DNA of 64,000 bases from Haloplanus natans DSM 17983 (GTDB lineage Archaea > Halobacteriota > Halobacteria > Halobacteriales > Haloferacaceae), in the NCBI RefSeq assembly GCF_000427685.1, contig NZ_KE386573.1, positions 1,036,838-1,100,837 on the forward strand. Reading direction: 5' to 3'. How positions within the stretch are numbered: position 1 is the stretch's first letter; every line of letters begins with the position of its first letter. Positions 25,555-33,989 of this stretch are shown one piece after another. The notes beneath the pieces were generated by a model that worked only from the letters and a program-made list of their open reading frames with translations, had not been told where the DNA came from and searched no databases. The position numbers and the translations under genes were made by a program.

Positions 25555-26313
25555 ATGTCCGAGTGGACGGCCTTCGCCGGATTCGTCGGCGTCGTCCTCG
25601 TGGGGCTGTTGCTTCTCGCGCGTGCCTCGGCGACCGCACTTACACCGTCGGAACCACCGGTCCCGGAGACGCCGACGGCGACGGAGTATCCCGCCACGCT
25701 CGACGCCCGCGTCGTCGACGACGGTCGATCCAGTCCCCCGAACCTCTCGACGGCGACGCTCCTCCTCAACGTCGTCGTCTCGCAGGGGCTGTTCGCCTCG
25801 CTGCTCCTCGTGGGGATGTGGGTCGCGTCGATTCCGCCGGCATCGCTCGGACTCGGCGCCGACTCGCTCGCGTTGTACCCCCTCGCCGTCGGTGTCGGCC
25901 TCGGTGTTACGCTCCACGGCGCCAACACCGTCGGTTCGCGCCTGAGCGATCGGTTCGGCTTCGGCGACGCGACGGCGCTTCGGGAGGCGATGGCGCCCGA
26001 CTCCGTCCCCGGGTGGGCGGCCCTGTTACTGGTCGTGCTCCCCCTCGTCGCCGGATTCGAGGAACTCCTCTTTCGGGGCGTGCTGATCGGCGCGTTCGCG
26101 ACGGGCTTTGACCTCTCGCCGTGGCTCCTCGCTGCGTTCTCCTCCGTTGCCTTCGCCCTCGGGCACGGCGCGCAGGGCCGGGCCGGCGTCGTCGTCACCG
26201 GAACGTTGGGGTTCGTCCTCGCGGCGGCGTTCGTCCTCACGGGGAGTCTGGCCGCGGTGATCGTGGCCCACTATCTGGTGAATGCGCTGGAGTTCGTGGT
26301 CCACGAGCGCTAG
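25555..26313 (+). CDS. CPBP family intramembrane metalloprotease
   Basis: The membrane protein has 252 residues and about six or seven hydrophobic segments. Motif 1 reads GFEELLFRGVLIGAF (EExxxR), motif 2 includes AFALGHGAQG, and motif 3 VAHYLVNALEF; these are the glutamate and histidine metal or catalytic residues of the CPBP (Abi/Rce1-like) family. The substrate is unknown. It starts 49 bp after lonB in the same direction, so it may belong to the same unit for membrane protein quality control. It overlaps the converging gene by 4 bp. Confidence 0.88.
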   Translation: MSEWTAFAGFVGVVLVGLLLLARASATALTPSEPPVPETPTATEYPATLDARVVDDGRSSPPNLSTATLLLNVVVSQGLFASLLLVGMWVASIPPASLGLGADSLALYPLAVGVGLGVTLHGANTVGSRLSDRFGFGDATALREAMAPDSVPGWAALLLVVLPLVAGFEELLFRGVLIGAFATGFDLSPWLLAAFSSVAFALGHGAQGRAGVVVTGTLGFVLAAAFVLTGSLAAVIVAHYLVNALEFVVHER

Positions 26314-26753
26314 CGTTCCAACTCGCGCAGCCGCTCGGCGACGGCCGGCGGCGTCGCGCCCGGCCCCGAGACGCGGTGGTCCGGGATGAAAAGCGCCACC
26401 GGGTTCGCTCGGAGCGCCCCACGCACGGTGTCTAGGTCGTCCGCGTCCTCGTCGTCGAGGCCGGCGAGGCGCGCCACGCGCGCCACGTCGACCGTCTCGC
26501 CGTACGGGACGTTCCGAACGGCTTCGAGCACGGTCCGTTGCTCGGTCGGGACGGTAAGCGCGACGGTCACGTCGTCGAAGTGGTCGTCGGCGCCGTCGAG
26601 GTAGTCGAAGATCCGATCCAAGAGCGGATGCTCGGGGTCGGCGTCTGCCGGCGCCGTCTCGGGAAAGGAGACGCTGATGACCCGGTCGCCGGCCACGCCG
26701 ATCTGGACCGCCCGACCGAGGACCGGCGCGTCGCGTGCGTAGATGCCCTCCAT
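26310..26753 (-). CDS. MGMT-family alkyltransferase-like protein lacking the acceptor cysteine
   Basis: The protein has 147 residues. The C-terminal 85 residues match the methylated-DNA-cysteine methyltransferase DNA-binding domain (TEQRTVLEAVRNVPYGETVDVARVA, RGALRANPVALFIPDHRVSG). The catalytic motif should read PCHRV; here it reads PDHRV, the codon being gac on the coding strand. It therefore cannot accept alkyl groups on cysteine and resembles alkyltransferase-like proteins, which bind O6-alkylguanine and flag it for excision repair (known for ATLs, inferred here). It is divergent from trpC. Confidence 0.82.
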   Translation of the reverse strand: MEGIYARDAPVLGRAVQIGVAGDRVISVSFPETAPADADPEHPLLDRIFDYLDGADDHFDDVTVALTVPTEQRTVLEAVRNVPYGETVDVARVARLAGLDDEDADDLDTVRGALRANPVALFIPDHRVSGPGATPPAVAERLRELER

Positions 26754-26794
26754 GCGTGAGCAACGTGCCGGTCTCCACAAAAGTGGGACGCAAG

Positions 26795-26803
26795 GCTTAT
26801 GTG
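26795..26803 (+). promoter_or_regulatory. TATA-like box of the trpCBA operon
   Basis: The bases gcttatgtg, preceded by acgcaag, lie 23-31 bp before ATG 26826. This fits a leaderless message, with no room for a leader-peptide attenuator. Confidence 0.5.
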
Positions 26804-26825
26804 CAAATCAGTCCGTTAGTGTACA

Positions 26826-27584
26826 ATGATGGACGCTAATGGTGAAGAACTGGCGCCGACGGTGCGATCGATCCTGGCCGCCGCCCACGACCGGGCCGGC
26901 GGCGAGGAGCGCCTCTCGGTCGACGCCCGCTCGTTCCCGGCAGCCCTCGCGGCGGCCGAAGACGAGGGACGGGTGCCGGTGATCGCGGAAGTGAAACCGA
27001 CCAGTCCGACGACCGAGGGACGACGCGACGACGACCCCGCCGACCTCGCGCGAGCGATGGTCGCGGGCGGGGCGACGGCGATTTCGGTGTTGACCGAACC
27101 GGAACATTTCGGCGGGTCGACCGACGCGCTCGAACGCGTCCGGTCGGCGGTCGACGTGCCCGTTCTGCGCAAGGACTTTATCGTCGAGGAGTCCCAACTC
27201 GACCTCGTGGCGTCGGATCTAACCTTGTTGATCGCGCGGTTCGTCGACGACCTGCCCGGTCTCCTCGCCGCAGCCGAGGAGCGGGGCTTCCAGCCGCTGG
27301 TCGAGGTCCACACGCGCGCTGAACTCGATCGGGCGCTCGACGCGGGGGCGGCCCTGATCGGCGTCAACAACCGTGATCTGGCCAAACTCGAAGTCGACCT
27401 CGACACCTTCGAGTCCATCGCGCCCCACGTCCCCGACGACGTGACGCTGATCGCGGAGAGCGGGATCGGATCTGTCGACGACGTGCGGCGGATGCGGTCG
27501 GCGGGTGCCGACGCCCTGCTGATCGGCAGCGCGATCATGGACGGCGAAGTGACCGACAACGTGCGACGATTTACCACAGCATGA
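26826..27584 (+). CDS. trpC: Indole-3-glycerol-phosphate synthase
   Basis: A TIM-barrel enzyme of 252 residues that closes CdRP to indole-3-glycerol phosphate. It has [10 protein letters not shown] with the catalytic Lys, [39 protein letters not shown] and [13 protein letters not shown]. Two ATGs are adjacent (26826 and 26829). It is the first gene of trpCBA; its stop overlaps the trpB start (ATGA). Confidence 0.95.
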   Translation: MMDANGEELAPTVRSILAAAHDRAGGEERLSVDARSFPAALAAAEDEGRVPVIAEVKPTSPTTEGRRDDDPADLARAMVAGGATAISVLTEPEHFGGSTDALERVRSAVDVPVLRKDFIVEESQLDLVASDLTLLIARFVDDLPGLLAAAEERGFQPLVEVHTRAELDRALDAGAALIGVNNRDLAKLEVDLDTFESIAPHVPDDVTLIAESGIGSVDDVRRMRSAGADALLIGSAIMDGEVTDNVRRFTTA

Positions 27585-28828
27585 GTTCTCACACAGGCAA
27601 GTTCGGCGAGTACGGCGGACAGTACGTTCCCGAGGCGTTGATGCCCGCCATCGAGGAACTGGACGACGCGTACGAACGGTACGTGCTGGAAAACGAGGAC
27701 GGCTTCATGGACGACTTCCGGGAGCGCCTGGCCGACTTCGGCGGCCGACCGACGCCGCTCCAGAAGGCCCACCGCCTCTCGGACCGGTACGACCGCGACG
27801 TGTATCTCAAACGCGAGGACCTCCTTCACGGCGGTGCCCACAAACTGAACAACGCGCTCGGGCAGGTGCTCTTGGCGAAGTACATGGGCAAGGATCGCAT
27901 TATCGCGGAGACGGGCGCCGGACAGCACGGCACCGCGACGGCCATGGCGTGTGCGCATCTCGGGATGCCCTGCGAGGTGTACATGGGGCGGCGGGACATC
28001 AACCGCCAGCGCCCCAACGTGTTCCGGATGCGGCTCAACGGCGCGGCGATCACCCCCGTGACCGTCGGCCGCGGCACGCTGAAAGAGGCCATCAGCGAGA
28101 CGATGCGAGACTGGGCGACAAACGTCGAGGACACCCACTACGTCATCGGGAGCGTCGTCGGCCCCCACCCGTTCCCGTCGATGGTGCGTGACTTCCAGCG
28201 CGTCATCTCCGAGGAGGCCCGCGAGCAGATGATCGAGAAGGCCGGTCGCCTCCCCGACTCCGTGCTCACCTGTGCCGGCGGCGGCTCGAACACGATGGGC
28301 CTGTTCGCGGAGTTCGTCCCCGACGAGGACGTGGACCTCTACGCCGTCGAGGCCGGTGGCAGCAGTCTGGAGGTCGACGAGGCGGAAGGCGTCGCGCCCA
28401 ACTCCGCGACGCTCTCGACCGGCACCGAGGGCGTCCTCCACGGCTCCCGGACGCGTGTCCTCCAGGACCGCGACGGGCAGATCATGGAGTCCCACAGCGT
28501 TTCCTCCGGGCTCGACTACGCCGGCGTCGGCCCCGAACTCGCCGACCTAGTCGACCGCGGGCGCGTCACGGCGGTCAACGTCGCCGACGACCCGGCGCTG
28601 GAGGGGTTCCACCGCCTCTCACAGCTAGAGGGGATCATCCCCGCGCTCGAATCTGCCCACGCCGTCGCCTACGTCGAGGAGAACCACGAGGATCTGGGCG
28701 AGGTCATCCTGCTCAACATCTCCGGGCGCGGCGACAAGGACCTCGAAACCGTCCTCGAGGAGACCCACGACCGCGACATCGAGAACGCACCGGAGATGGA
28801 AACCTTCGCCGAGACGGGGGGGTTCTGA
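27581..28828 (+). CDS. trpB: Tryptophan synthase beta chain
   Basis: A PLP enzyme of 415 residues that joins indole and serine. [11 protein letters not shown] begins the TrpB1-type chain; HKLNNALGQ holds the PLP lysine (K88); [17 protein letters not shown] and [14 protein letters not shown] (phosphate-binding GGGSN) follow, with [15 protein letters not shown] near the end. The family is the alpha-dependent form and matches the neighbouring trpA. It overlaps trpC by 4 bp and trpA by 1 bp. Confidence 0.96.
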   Translation: MSSHTGKFGEYGGQYVPEALMPAIEELDDAYERYVLENEDGFMDDFRERLADFGGRPTPLQKAHRLSDRYDRDVYLKREDLLHGGAHKLNNALGQVLLAKYMGKDRIIAETGAGQHGTATAMACAHLGMPCEVYMGRRDINRQRPNVFRMRLNGAAITPVTVGRGTLKEAISETMRDWATNVEDTHYVIGSVVGPHPFPSMVRDFQRVISEEAREQMIEKAGRLPDSVLTCAGGGSNTMGLFAEFVPDEDVDLYAVEAGGSSLEVDEAEGVAPNSATLSTGTEGVLHGSRTRVLQDRDGQIMESHSVSSGLDYAGVGPELADLVDRGRVTAVNVADDPALEGFHRLSQLEGIIPALESAHAVAYVEENHEDLGEVILLNISGRGDKDLETVLEETHDRDIENAPEMETFAETGGF

Positions 28829-29676
28829 TGAGCCGAATCTCCGACGCCTTCGCCGACGGCCCCGCCTTCGTCCCCTACCTCGCCGCGGGCGACCCGAACT
28901 ACGAGGCGTCGCTGTCGTACGTCGAGGCGCTCGAACGCGGCGGTGCGGACATCATCGAACTCGGCCTGCCCTTCTCCGAACCCATCGCCGAGGGGCCGAC
29001 CATCCAGAGCGCAATCGTCCGCTCGCTCGAGGGCGGGATGACGCCACCCCGTTTTTTCGAGTTCGTCGCTGACCTCGACGTGGACGTGCCCCTGGTCTGT
29101 ATGACCTACTACAACCTCATCTACCAGTTCGGCGAGGGCACGGAGCGGGGACCGGAGGCGTTCGTCCGCCGCGCGGCCGAGGTCGGCATCGAGGGGTTCG
29201 TCGTGCCCGACCTGCCCGCGGAGGAGGCCGCGCCCTTGCGCGAGGCGTGTGACGCCCACGACTGCGAACTCGTCTTCATCGTCGCGCCGACGACGAAAGG
29301 GGAGCGCCTGGAGCGGATCATGTCGCAGGTGTCGGGCTACGTCTACGTGCAGGCCCGACTGGGGACGACCGGCGCGCGGACCGACCTCTCGGATCGGACC
29401 GAGGAGAGCCTGGCACGCATCGCGGAGTGGGACGTACCCAAGGCCGTCGGCTTCGGTATCTCGTCGGGCGACCACGCCCAGCGGGTGATCGAAGCCGGCG
29501 CCGACGGCGTCATCGTCGGCTCCGCCTTGGTCGACATCATCGCCCAGGGCGTCGAGCGCGGCGATCCGCCCGTGACCGTGGCGAACCGCCTCGAATCGAA
29601 GGCGCGAGAACTGAAGCAAGGGGCGCTCCGCGGGGCGCCGCCGTCGAACGAACAGCCGCATCCGGAACGTACATAA
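28828..29676 (+). CDS. trpA: Tryptophan synthase alpha chain
   Basis: This TIM-barrel subunit of 282 residues cleaves indole-3-glycerol phosphate and passes indole to TrpB. It has [12 protein letters not shown], the catalytic Glu in [17 protein letters not shown], the Asp in [19 protein letters not shown] and [12 protein letters not shown]. The C-terminus has about 25 extra polar residues. The gene ends the trpCBA unit, and the promoter of the next gene lies within its last codons. Confidence 0.95.
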   Translation: MSRISDAFADGPAFVPYLAAGDPNYEASLSYVEALERGGADIIELGLPFSEPIAEGPTIQSAIVRSLEGGMTPPRFFEFVADLDVDVPLVCMTYYNLIYQFGEGTERGPEAFVRRAAEVGIEGFVVPDLPAEEAAPLREACDAHDCELVFIVAPTTKGERLERIMSQVSGYVYVQARLGTTGARTDLSDRTEESLARIAEWDVPKAVGFGISSGDHAQRVIEAGADGVIVGSALVDIIAQGVERGDPPVTVANRLESKARELKQGALRGAPPSNEQPHPERT

Positions 29677-29678
29677 GC
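29670..29678 (+). promoter_or_regulatory. TATA-like box of the ADTH synthase gene
   Basis: The bases tacataagc overlap the trpA stop and lie 22-30 bp before the ATG at 29700. They suggest that the shikimate-entry genes have their own leaderless promoter besides any read-through from trp. Confidence 0.5.
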
Positions 29679-29699
29679 GCCACTGGTACAGGGTAACAC

Positions 29700-30491
29700 A
29701 TGAATACGGGAACACGGGCGCGCCTCCGGCGCATCTCCACAGACGACCGCTACCTGATCGTCCCGATGGACCACGGTGTCACCATGGGGCCGGTGAAGGG
29801 GCTGGTGGATATCGAAGCCACCATCGACGCCATCACCGACGGCGGCGCCGACGCCGTCCTCACGCAGAAAGGGATCGCGCCACGCGTCCACGACTCGAAA
29901 AACGGGGCGGGCTACATCGTCCATCTCAACGGGTCGACGAACATCGGCCCGGACGAAGACGACAAGCGCCGGACGGGCACGGTCGAAGCCGCGCTTCGGG
30001 CCGGCGCCGACGCCGTCTCCTTCCACATCAACGTCGGCTCCGAGTACGAACCCGAACAGATGACCGACCTCGCCGAGGTGACCCAGCGCGCCGAGGAACT
30101 CGGCGTCCCGACCCTCGCGATGGCGTACGCCCGCGGTCCGGCCATCGCGGAGGACGACCCCGAAGCCCTCGGCCACGCCGTCCGCCTCGCGGAGGAACTC
30201 GGGGCGGACGTGGTAAAGACGGGGTACAGCGGCGACGGCGACAGCTTCGCCCCCGTCTGCGAGGCGACGCGCCTGCCCGTCGTCATCGCGGGTGGCAGTC
30301 GCGGCACCGACCGCCAGACCGTCCGAATGGTTCGTGGCGCGATGGACGGCGGCGCCGCCGGCGTCTCGATGGGGCGTTCCATCTTTCAGCACGACGACCC
30401 CGGCGCCATCACGCGTGCCATCTCGGCGGTCATCCACGACGACGCCGGCGTCGACGAGGCGCTTCGACGGAGCGGGCTGCTCGAAGCCTAA
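29700..30491 (+). CDS. 2-amino-3,7-dideoxy-D-threo-hept-6-ulosonate (ADTH) synthase
   Basis: The class I aldolase-like enzyme has 263 residues and catalyses the first step of the archaeal route to 3-dehydroquinate. It has [59 protein letters not shown] with the Schiff-base lysine, and [33 protein letters not shown]. It is followed by 3-dehydroquinate synthase II, its pathway partner. Together they replace AroG and AroB. Confidence 0.93.
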   Translation: MNTGTRARLRRISTDDRYLIVPMDHGVTMGPVKGLVDIEATIDAITDGGADAVLTQKGIAPRVHDSKNGAGYIVHLNGSTNIGPDEDDKRRTGTVEAALRAGADAVSFHINVGSEYEPEQMTDLAEVTQRAEELGVPTLAMAYARGPAIAEDDPEALGHAVRLAEELGADVVKTGYSGDGDSFAPVCEATRLPVVIAGGSRGTDRQTVRMVRGAMDGGAAGVSMGRSIFQHDDPGAITRAISAVIHDDAGVDEALRRSGLLEA

Positions 30492-30541
30492 CCGTACCGC
30501 TATCCGCCACGTTCAAGCCACGCCCTCCCGAGTTGCCGATA

Positions 30542-31717
30542 ATGACACGGAGCGTGTGGCTGAAAGCCGACGGGACAGTCGGCGACTGGGAGTCGCGGAA
30601 AGAGCGCATCACGGCCGGTCTGGAAGCCGGCGTCGACTGGGTGCTGGTCGACGAAGCCGACGTAGCACAGGTGCGTGAACTCGGTGACGTGAAGGTGGCG
30701 GCGTTCCGGACCGACGCGGACCTGGTCGAGGACGCCGAGCCGGACCGGCCCGAAGCGGACGCGTACGTCGTCGGCAAGAACGGCGAGGGGGACGGGACGG
30801 TCGATCTTCCCCCCGATTTCTCCGGGTCGGCCGACCTCTCGACGCTCCGCCGCGACGACGACCGGGCACAGGGCGCCTACGTCCGCATCTTCGACGAGGA
30901 GTACGAGGCCTTCGCCGAAGAAGCGGCGACCGAAGCCGAGTACACCATCGTCGTCGGCGAGGACTGGACGATCATCCCCCTGGAAAACCTCATCGCCCGC
31001 ATCGGCGACGAGACGGATTTGATCGCCGGCGTCACGACGGCCGAGGAGGCGGGAACGGCCTTCGAGACGCTGGAGATCGGGTCCGACGGCGTCTTGCTGG
31101 ACTCCGGCGACCCCGACGAGATTCGCCGCACCTGCGAGGTTCGGGACGCCGCCGAGCGCGAACATCTCGATCTACAGTATGCCGAAGTGACGACGGTCGA
31201 GCGGACGGGCATGGCCGACCGGGTCTGTGTCGACACCGGGTCGCTCATGGAGGGCAACGAGGGGATGCTCGTCGGATCGATGTCCCGCGGGCTCTTTTTC
31301 GTCCACGCCGAGACGGCCGAATCCCCGTACGTCGCCTCCCGCCCCTTCCGGGTGAACGCGGGCGCCGTCCACGCCTACGTTCGCTCGCCCGGCGGCGGCA
31401 CGCAGTATCTCGCCGAACTCGGGAGCGGCGACGAGGTACAGATCGTCGATACGGATGGCAACACCCGCGAAACCGTGGTCGGCCGCGTCAAAATCGAGAA
31501 ACGCCCCATGTTCCGCGTGCAGGCCGAAGTCGAGACCGAGGAGGGCGTCGACCGCATCGAGACGCTCCTCCAGAACGCCGAGACGATCAAGGTCCACACC
31601 CGCGAGGGACGGACGGCCGTCACCGACCTCGAAGCCGGCGACGAGATGCTCGTCTACTACGAGGACGTGGCCCGACACTTCGGCGAAGCCGTCGAGGAGA
31701 GCATCATCGAAAAGTGA
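30542..31717 (+). CDS. 3-dehydroquinate synthase II (archaeal type)
   Basis: An NAD-dependent enzyme of 391 residues that converts the ADTH-derived intermediate to 3-dehydroquinate. MTRSVWLKADGTVGDWESRK opens the family; EYTIVVGEDWTIIPLENLIA, the GSMSRGLFFVHAETAESPYVASRPFRVNAGAVHAYV-type core and KIEKRPMFRVQAE follow. The ATG 30542 is chosen over a TTG nine bases upstream. It ends in a TGA that overlaps the GTG start of the MBL-fold gene. Confidence 0.94.
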   Translation: MTRSVWLKADGTVGDWESRKERITAGLEAGVDWVLVDEADVAQVRELGDVKVAAFRTDADLVEDAEPDRPEADAYVVGKNGEGDGTVDLPPDFSGSADLSTLRRDDDRAQGAYVRIFDEEYEAFAEEAATEAEYTIVVGEDWTIIPLENLIARIGDETDLIAGVTTAEEAGTAFETLEIGSDGVLLDSGDPDEIRRTCEVRDAAEREHLDLQYAEVTTVERTGMADRVCVDTGSLMEGNEGMLVGSMSRGLFFVHAETAESPYVASRPFRVNAGAVHAYVRSPGGGTQYLAELGSGDEVQIVDTDGNTRETVVGRVKIEKRPMFRVQAEVETEEGVDRIETLLQNAETIKVHTREGRTAVTDLEAGDEMLVYYEDVARHFGEAVEESIIEK

Positions 31718-32505
31718 AACGCGTCCCCGTCCCGACGGCGACGACCGCCGGCGGGGAGACGAACGCCTATCTCGTCGACGAGCCGGCGGGCTCGCTTCCC
31801 GTCGACGAGCCGGCAGGCTCGCTGCTCGTCGACCCAGGTGCCCGCACCGACGCCCTCGACGCCGCCGTCGCCGCGCGCGACGTGACCGGCATCGCCGTCA
31901 CGCACACACACCCCGACCACGTCGGCGGCGTCGCCGCCTACGCCGCCGAGACGGGCGCGACGGTGTGGGCACGTCGCGGGCGCGAGGCGCGATTCGAGGC
32001 CGCGACCGGCGTCGTCCCGGATCGTACGTTCGCCGACGGGGAGCGAGTCGGCGGCCTGACGGTTCTCGACACGCCCGGCCACGCCCCGGATCACGTCGCC
32101 CTCGGGACGGGAGACGGCGTCCTCGTCGGTGACCTCGCTCGCGCGTCGGGGAGCGTCGCCGTCGTGGCCCCGGAGGGCGACATGCGCGCGTATCTGGTCG
32201 CGCTCCGTCGCCTCCTCGCCCGCGACGCCACGCGCCTGTATCCGGGACACGGCCCGGTGATCGACGACCCCGACGCGACGATTCGTCGCCTCTATCACCA
32301 CCGTCTGGATCGGGAGCGACGGATCGAGAGGGCGGTCCGATCGGGCGCCGACTCGGTGGATGCCGTCCTCGATGCGGCGTACGACCGTGACCTCTCGGGC
32401 GTCCGTGACCTCGCGGCGGCGACGGTACGCGCCCACCTCGACAAACTCGCCGTCGAGCGGCGGGTGCGCTTCGACGCCGCGACGGGACGGGTCGGGCCGC
32501 GATAG
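31714..32505 (+). CDS. MBL-fold metallohydrolase with in-frame palindromic insert
   Basis: The protein has 263 residues and a GTG start (31714) that overlaps the previous stop. The metal site THTHPDHVGG (about 63-72), DTPGHAPDHVAL, GDLAR and YPGHGPVID mark a glyoxalase II-like or LACTB2-like hydrolase. The C-terminal 75 residues form a winged-helix-like extension (RRIERAVRSGADSVDAVLDA, AHLDKLAVERRV), as in LACTB2 proteins. Residues 21-38 contain VDEPAGSL twice, encoded by two 27 bp repeats; the insert lies between YL and LVDPGA of the normal fold. Confidence 0.83.
   Translation: MKRVPVPTATTAGGETNAYLVDEPAGSLPVDEPAGSLLVDPGARTDALDAAVAARDVTGIAVTHTHPDHVGGVAAYAAETGATVWARRGREARFEAATGVVPDRTFADGERVGGLTVLDTPGHAPDHVALGTGDGVLVGDLARASGSVAVVAPEGDMRAYLVALRRLLARDATRLYPGHGPVIDDPDATIRRLYHHRLDRERRIERAVRSGADSVDAVLDAAYDRDLSGVRDLAAATVRAHLDKLAVERRVRFDAATGRVGPR
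31774..31833. repeat. 27 bp in-frame tandem repeat with internal palindrome
   Basis: Units at 31774-31800 and 31801-31827 each begin gtcgacgagccggc and code for VDEPAGSL plus Pro or Leu. A third gtcgac follows. Each unit holds the near-palindrome cgagccggcgggctcg. Confidence 0.85.
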
Positions 32506-32547
32506 TCGGGGCGACGGCCTTTTGAACGTCCTCCGCCCACGCCCGGT

Positions 32548-33237
32548 ATGGAGTCGCTCGAAGCCGAACTCGCTCGCGCACGGGACTTGGACGTGAGCGA
32601 CCTCGCCGACGCCATCGAGTCCATCGGCTTCGAGTGTACGCGGTGTGGGGCGTGTTGTAAGGCGAACGAGGACTCGGAGGGCCCTCGGGGAGACGGCGAG
32701 GCCGTCGGGGGAGACCCGCATACGGCGACGGTGTTCCCCGACGAGGTGCGCGAGTTGCAGGCCACCGGCGACTACGACTGGCGAGACGTGGCGCGGCCGA
32801 TGCCCTACGGCCTCTCCGAGGGCCCGGACGGGCCGGAGGGTGAGACGTTCGAGTGGGCGCTGCAAACCGACGCCTGCGGCGACTGTACGTTCTACGAGGA
32901 GAGCGAGGGCGACGGTCGGTGCACCGTCCACGACGACCGGCCGCTGATCTGTGCAACCTACCCCTTCAGCGTCGCTCTCGGCGGGACGAGCCAGCCGATG
33001 GGCGAGGCGGTCGACGAGGCGGGGATGGTCCGTGCCCACGAATGCGAGGGGCTCGGGCGCGACATTTCACGCGCGGACGCCGAGGATCTGGCGCGGGCGC
33101 TCAAAGAACGGGCGATCCGCGAACTGGCGGAGGCCATCGGCGTCCGCGACAACTACGAGCCGGTCGAGACGGGGTCGGACGAGGTAGTGGTGTACGACTC
33201 GGAGGGGGCGAAAACGCCCGACGGCGCCTCTCGCTGA
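32548..33237 (+). CDS. YkgJ-family cysteine cluster protein
   Basis: The protein has 229 residues. It has the zinc- or iron-binding cysteine pattern of the family: FECTRCGACCKAN (about 29-41), CGDCTFY, GRCTVHDDRPLICATYPF and HECEGLG. Between the first cluster and FPDEV is a low-complexity insert, EGPRGDGEAVGGD, encoded around a perfect palindrome (32692-32706). The family may assemble or carry metals, but no reaction is established. The C-terminal 40 residues are polar. Confidence 0.85.
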   Translation: MESLEAELARARDLDVSDLADAIESIGFECTRCGACCKANEDSEGPRGDGEAVGGDPHTATVFPDEVRELQATGDYDWRDVARPMPYGLSEGPDGPEGETFEWALQTDACGDCTFYEESEGDGRCTVHDDRPLICATYPFSVALGGTSQPMGEAVDEAGMVRAHECEGLGRDISRADAEDLARALKERAIRELAEAIGVRDNYEPVETGSDEVVVYDSEGAKTPDGASR

Positions 33238-33326
33238 GACGGACGGTCGTGGCGACCCGCCGGAACTGACGGACGATTCCCCGTCCCACCGTTTCCGGCG
33301 TCCAACGAGGCGTACGACGGCGATAC

Positions 33327-33335
33327 ACATTTAAC
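33327..33335 (+). promoter_or_regulatory. TATA-like box of the TRAM-domain gene
   Basis: The bases acatttaac lie 20-28 bp before ATG 33355, giving a leaderless message. Confidence 0.5.
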
Positions 33336-33354
33336 GGTCCCGACACAGGTTGAC

Positions 33355-33768
33355 ATGGAGGTTTACACTGTGGAGATCTCAGATAACCTGTTGTGTCTGT
33401 TCAGCGCGAGTGTGCGGTCGGAGGACGGATCGTACGTGATCGAGGTACCCCAGCGCGAAATCGAGACGGGGTCGGTCGACCCCGACGAAACCTACCGGGT
33501 GGCGCTTATCTCTCGGGACCGGGCCGAATCGGAGGCGGTCTCCGAATCCGACTCCCCCACCTCGGAGCCACAGCCACCCGTCGAGATCGGCGAGATCCGG
33601 TACGTCGAAATCGAGGATATCGGCAAGCAGGGCGACGGCATCGCCCGCGTCGAACGCGGCTACGTCATCATCGTGCCCGGCGCCGAAATCGGCGAACGCG
33701 TCAAAATCGAGGTCAGCGAGGTCAAATCCAACTTCGCCGTCGGCGAAATCATCGACGAGGACTTCTAA
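33355..33768 (+). CDS. TRAM-domain RNA-binding protein
   Basis: The protein has 137 residues. The C-terminal 60 are a TRAM beta-barrel: VEIGEIRYVEIEDIGKQGDG, IARVERGYVIIVPGAEIGERVKIEV, VKSNFAVGEIIDE. The N-terminal part (MEVYTVEISDNLLCLFSASV) is a haloarchaeal extension, joined by a Ser/Pro/Glu linker. TRAM proteins bind tRNA or act as RNA chaperones; small archaeal ones are linked to cold response (family knowledge). The following 217 bp hold a decayed gene. Confidence 0.9.
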   Translation: MEVYTVEISDNLLCLFSASVRSEDGSYVIEVPQREIETGSVDPDETYRVALISRDRAESEAVSESDSPTSEPQPPVEIGEIRYVEIEDIGKQGDGIARVERGYVIIVPGAEIGERVKIEVSEVKSNFAVGEIIDEDF

Positions 33769-33820
33769 CGCCGATCCTCGATCCGGGTCGACTATACCAG
33801 CGGGTGTTCGAACCCCCGCG

Positions 33821-33989
33821 GTGCATCGTCGTGCCCTCCTTTCGGCCGGCCTGACCGTCGCCACCGCCGGCTGTTTCGGTTTCGGTAGCGGTTTTCCCGG
33901 AGCGCCACGCTCGATCCCTCCGCGGTGAGCAACGCCGATGCGCCGACACCACGTACGTCGCCGTCGACCTCTACGAGGCCGTCGCCTAG
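33821..33989 (+). pseudogene. Remnant of a Tat-type lipoprotein gene
   Basis: From GTG 33821 the frame reads VHRRALLSAGLTVATAGCFG, a twin-arginine plus lipobox (TAGC) signal of a haloarchaeal secreted lipoprotein, then FGSGFPG and a stop at 33926-33928. In another frame the last bases read TTYVAVDLYEAVA and stop at 33987-33989, like the C-terminus of a protein. The body between them is gone or shifted. An A/T-rich actatac lies upstream at 33791-33797. The remnant runs into the 3' end of the converging radical SAM gene. Confidence 0.5.

Noticed and set aside
23355..26240. A 961-codon open frame on the minus strand
   Set aside because: It is antisense to lonB and the CPBP gene and has no family similarity; the amino-acid make-up is that of a mirrored GC-rich gene.
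33800..33826. T-arm-like gcgggtgttcgaacccccgc as a tRNA remnant
   Set aside because: The loop is ten bases and no other tRNA part surrounds it.
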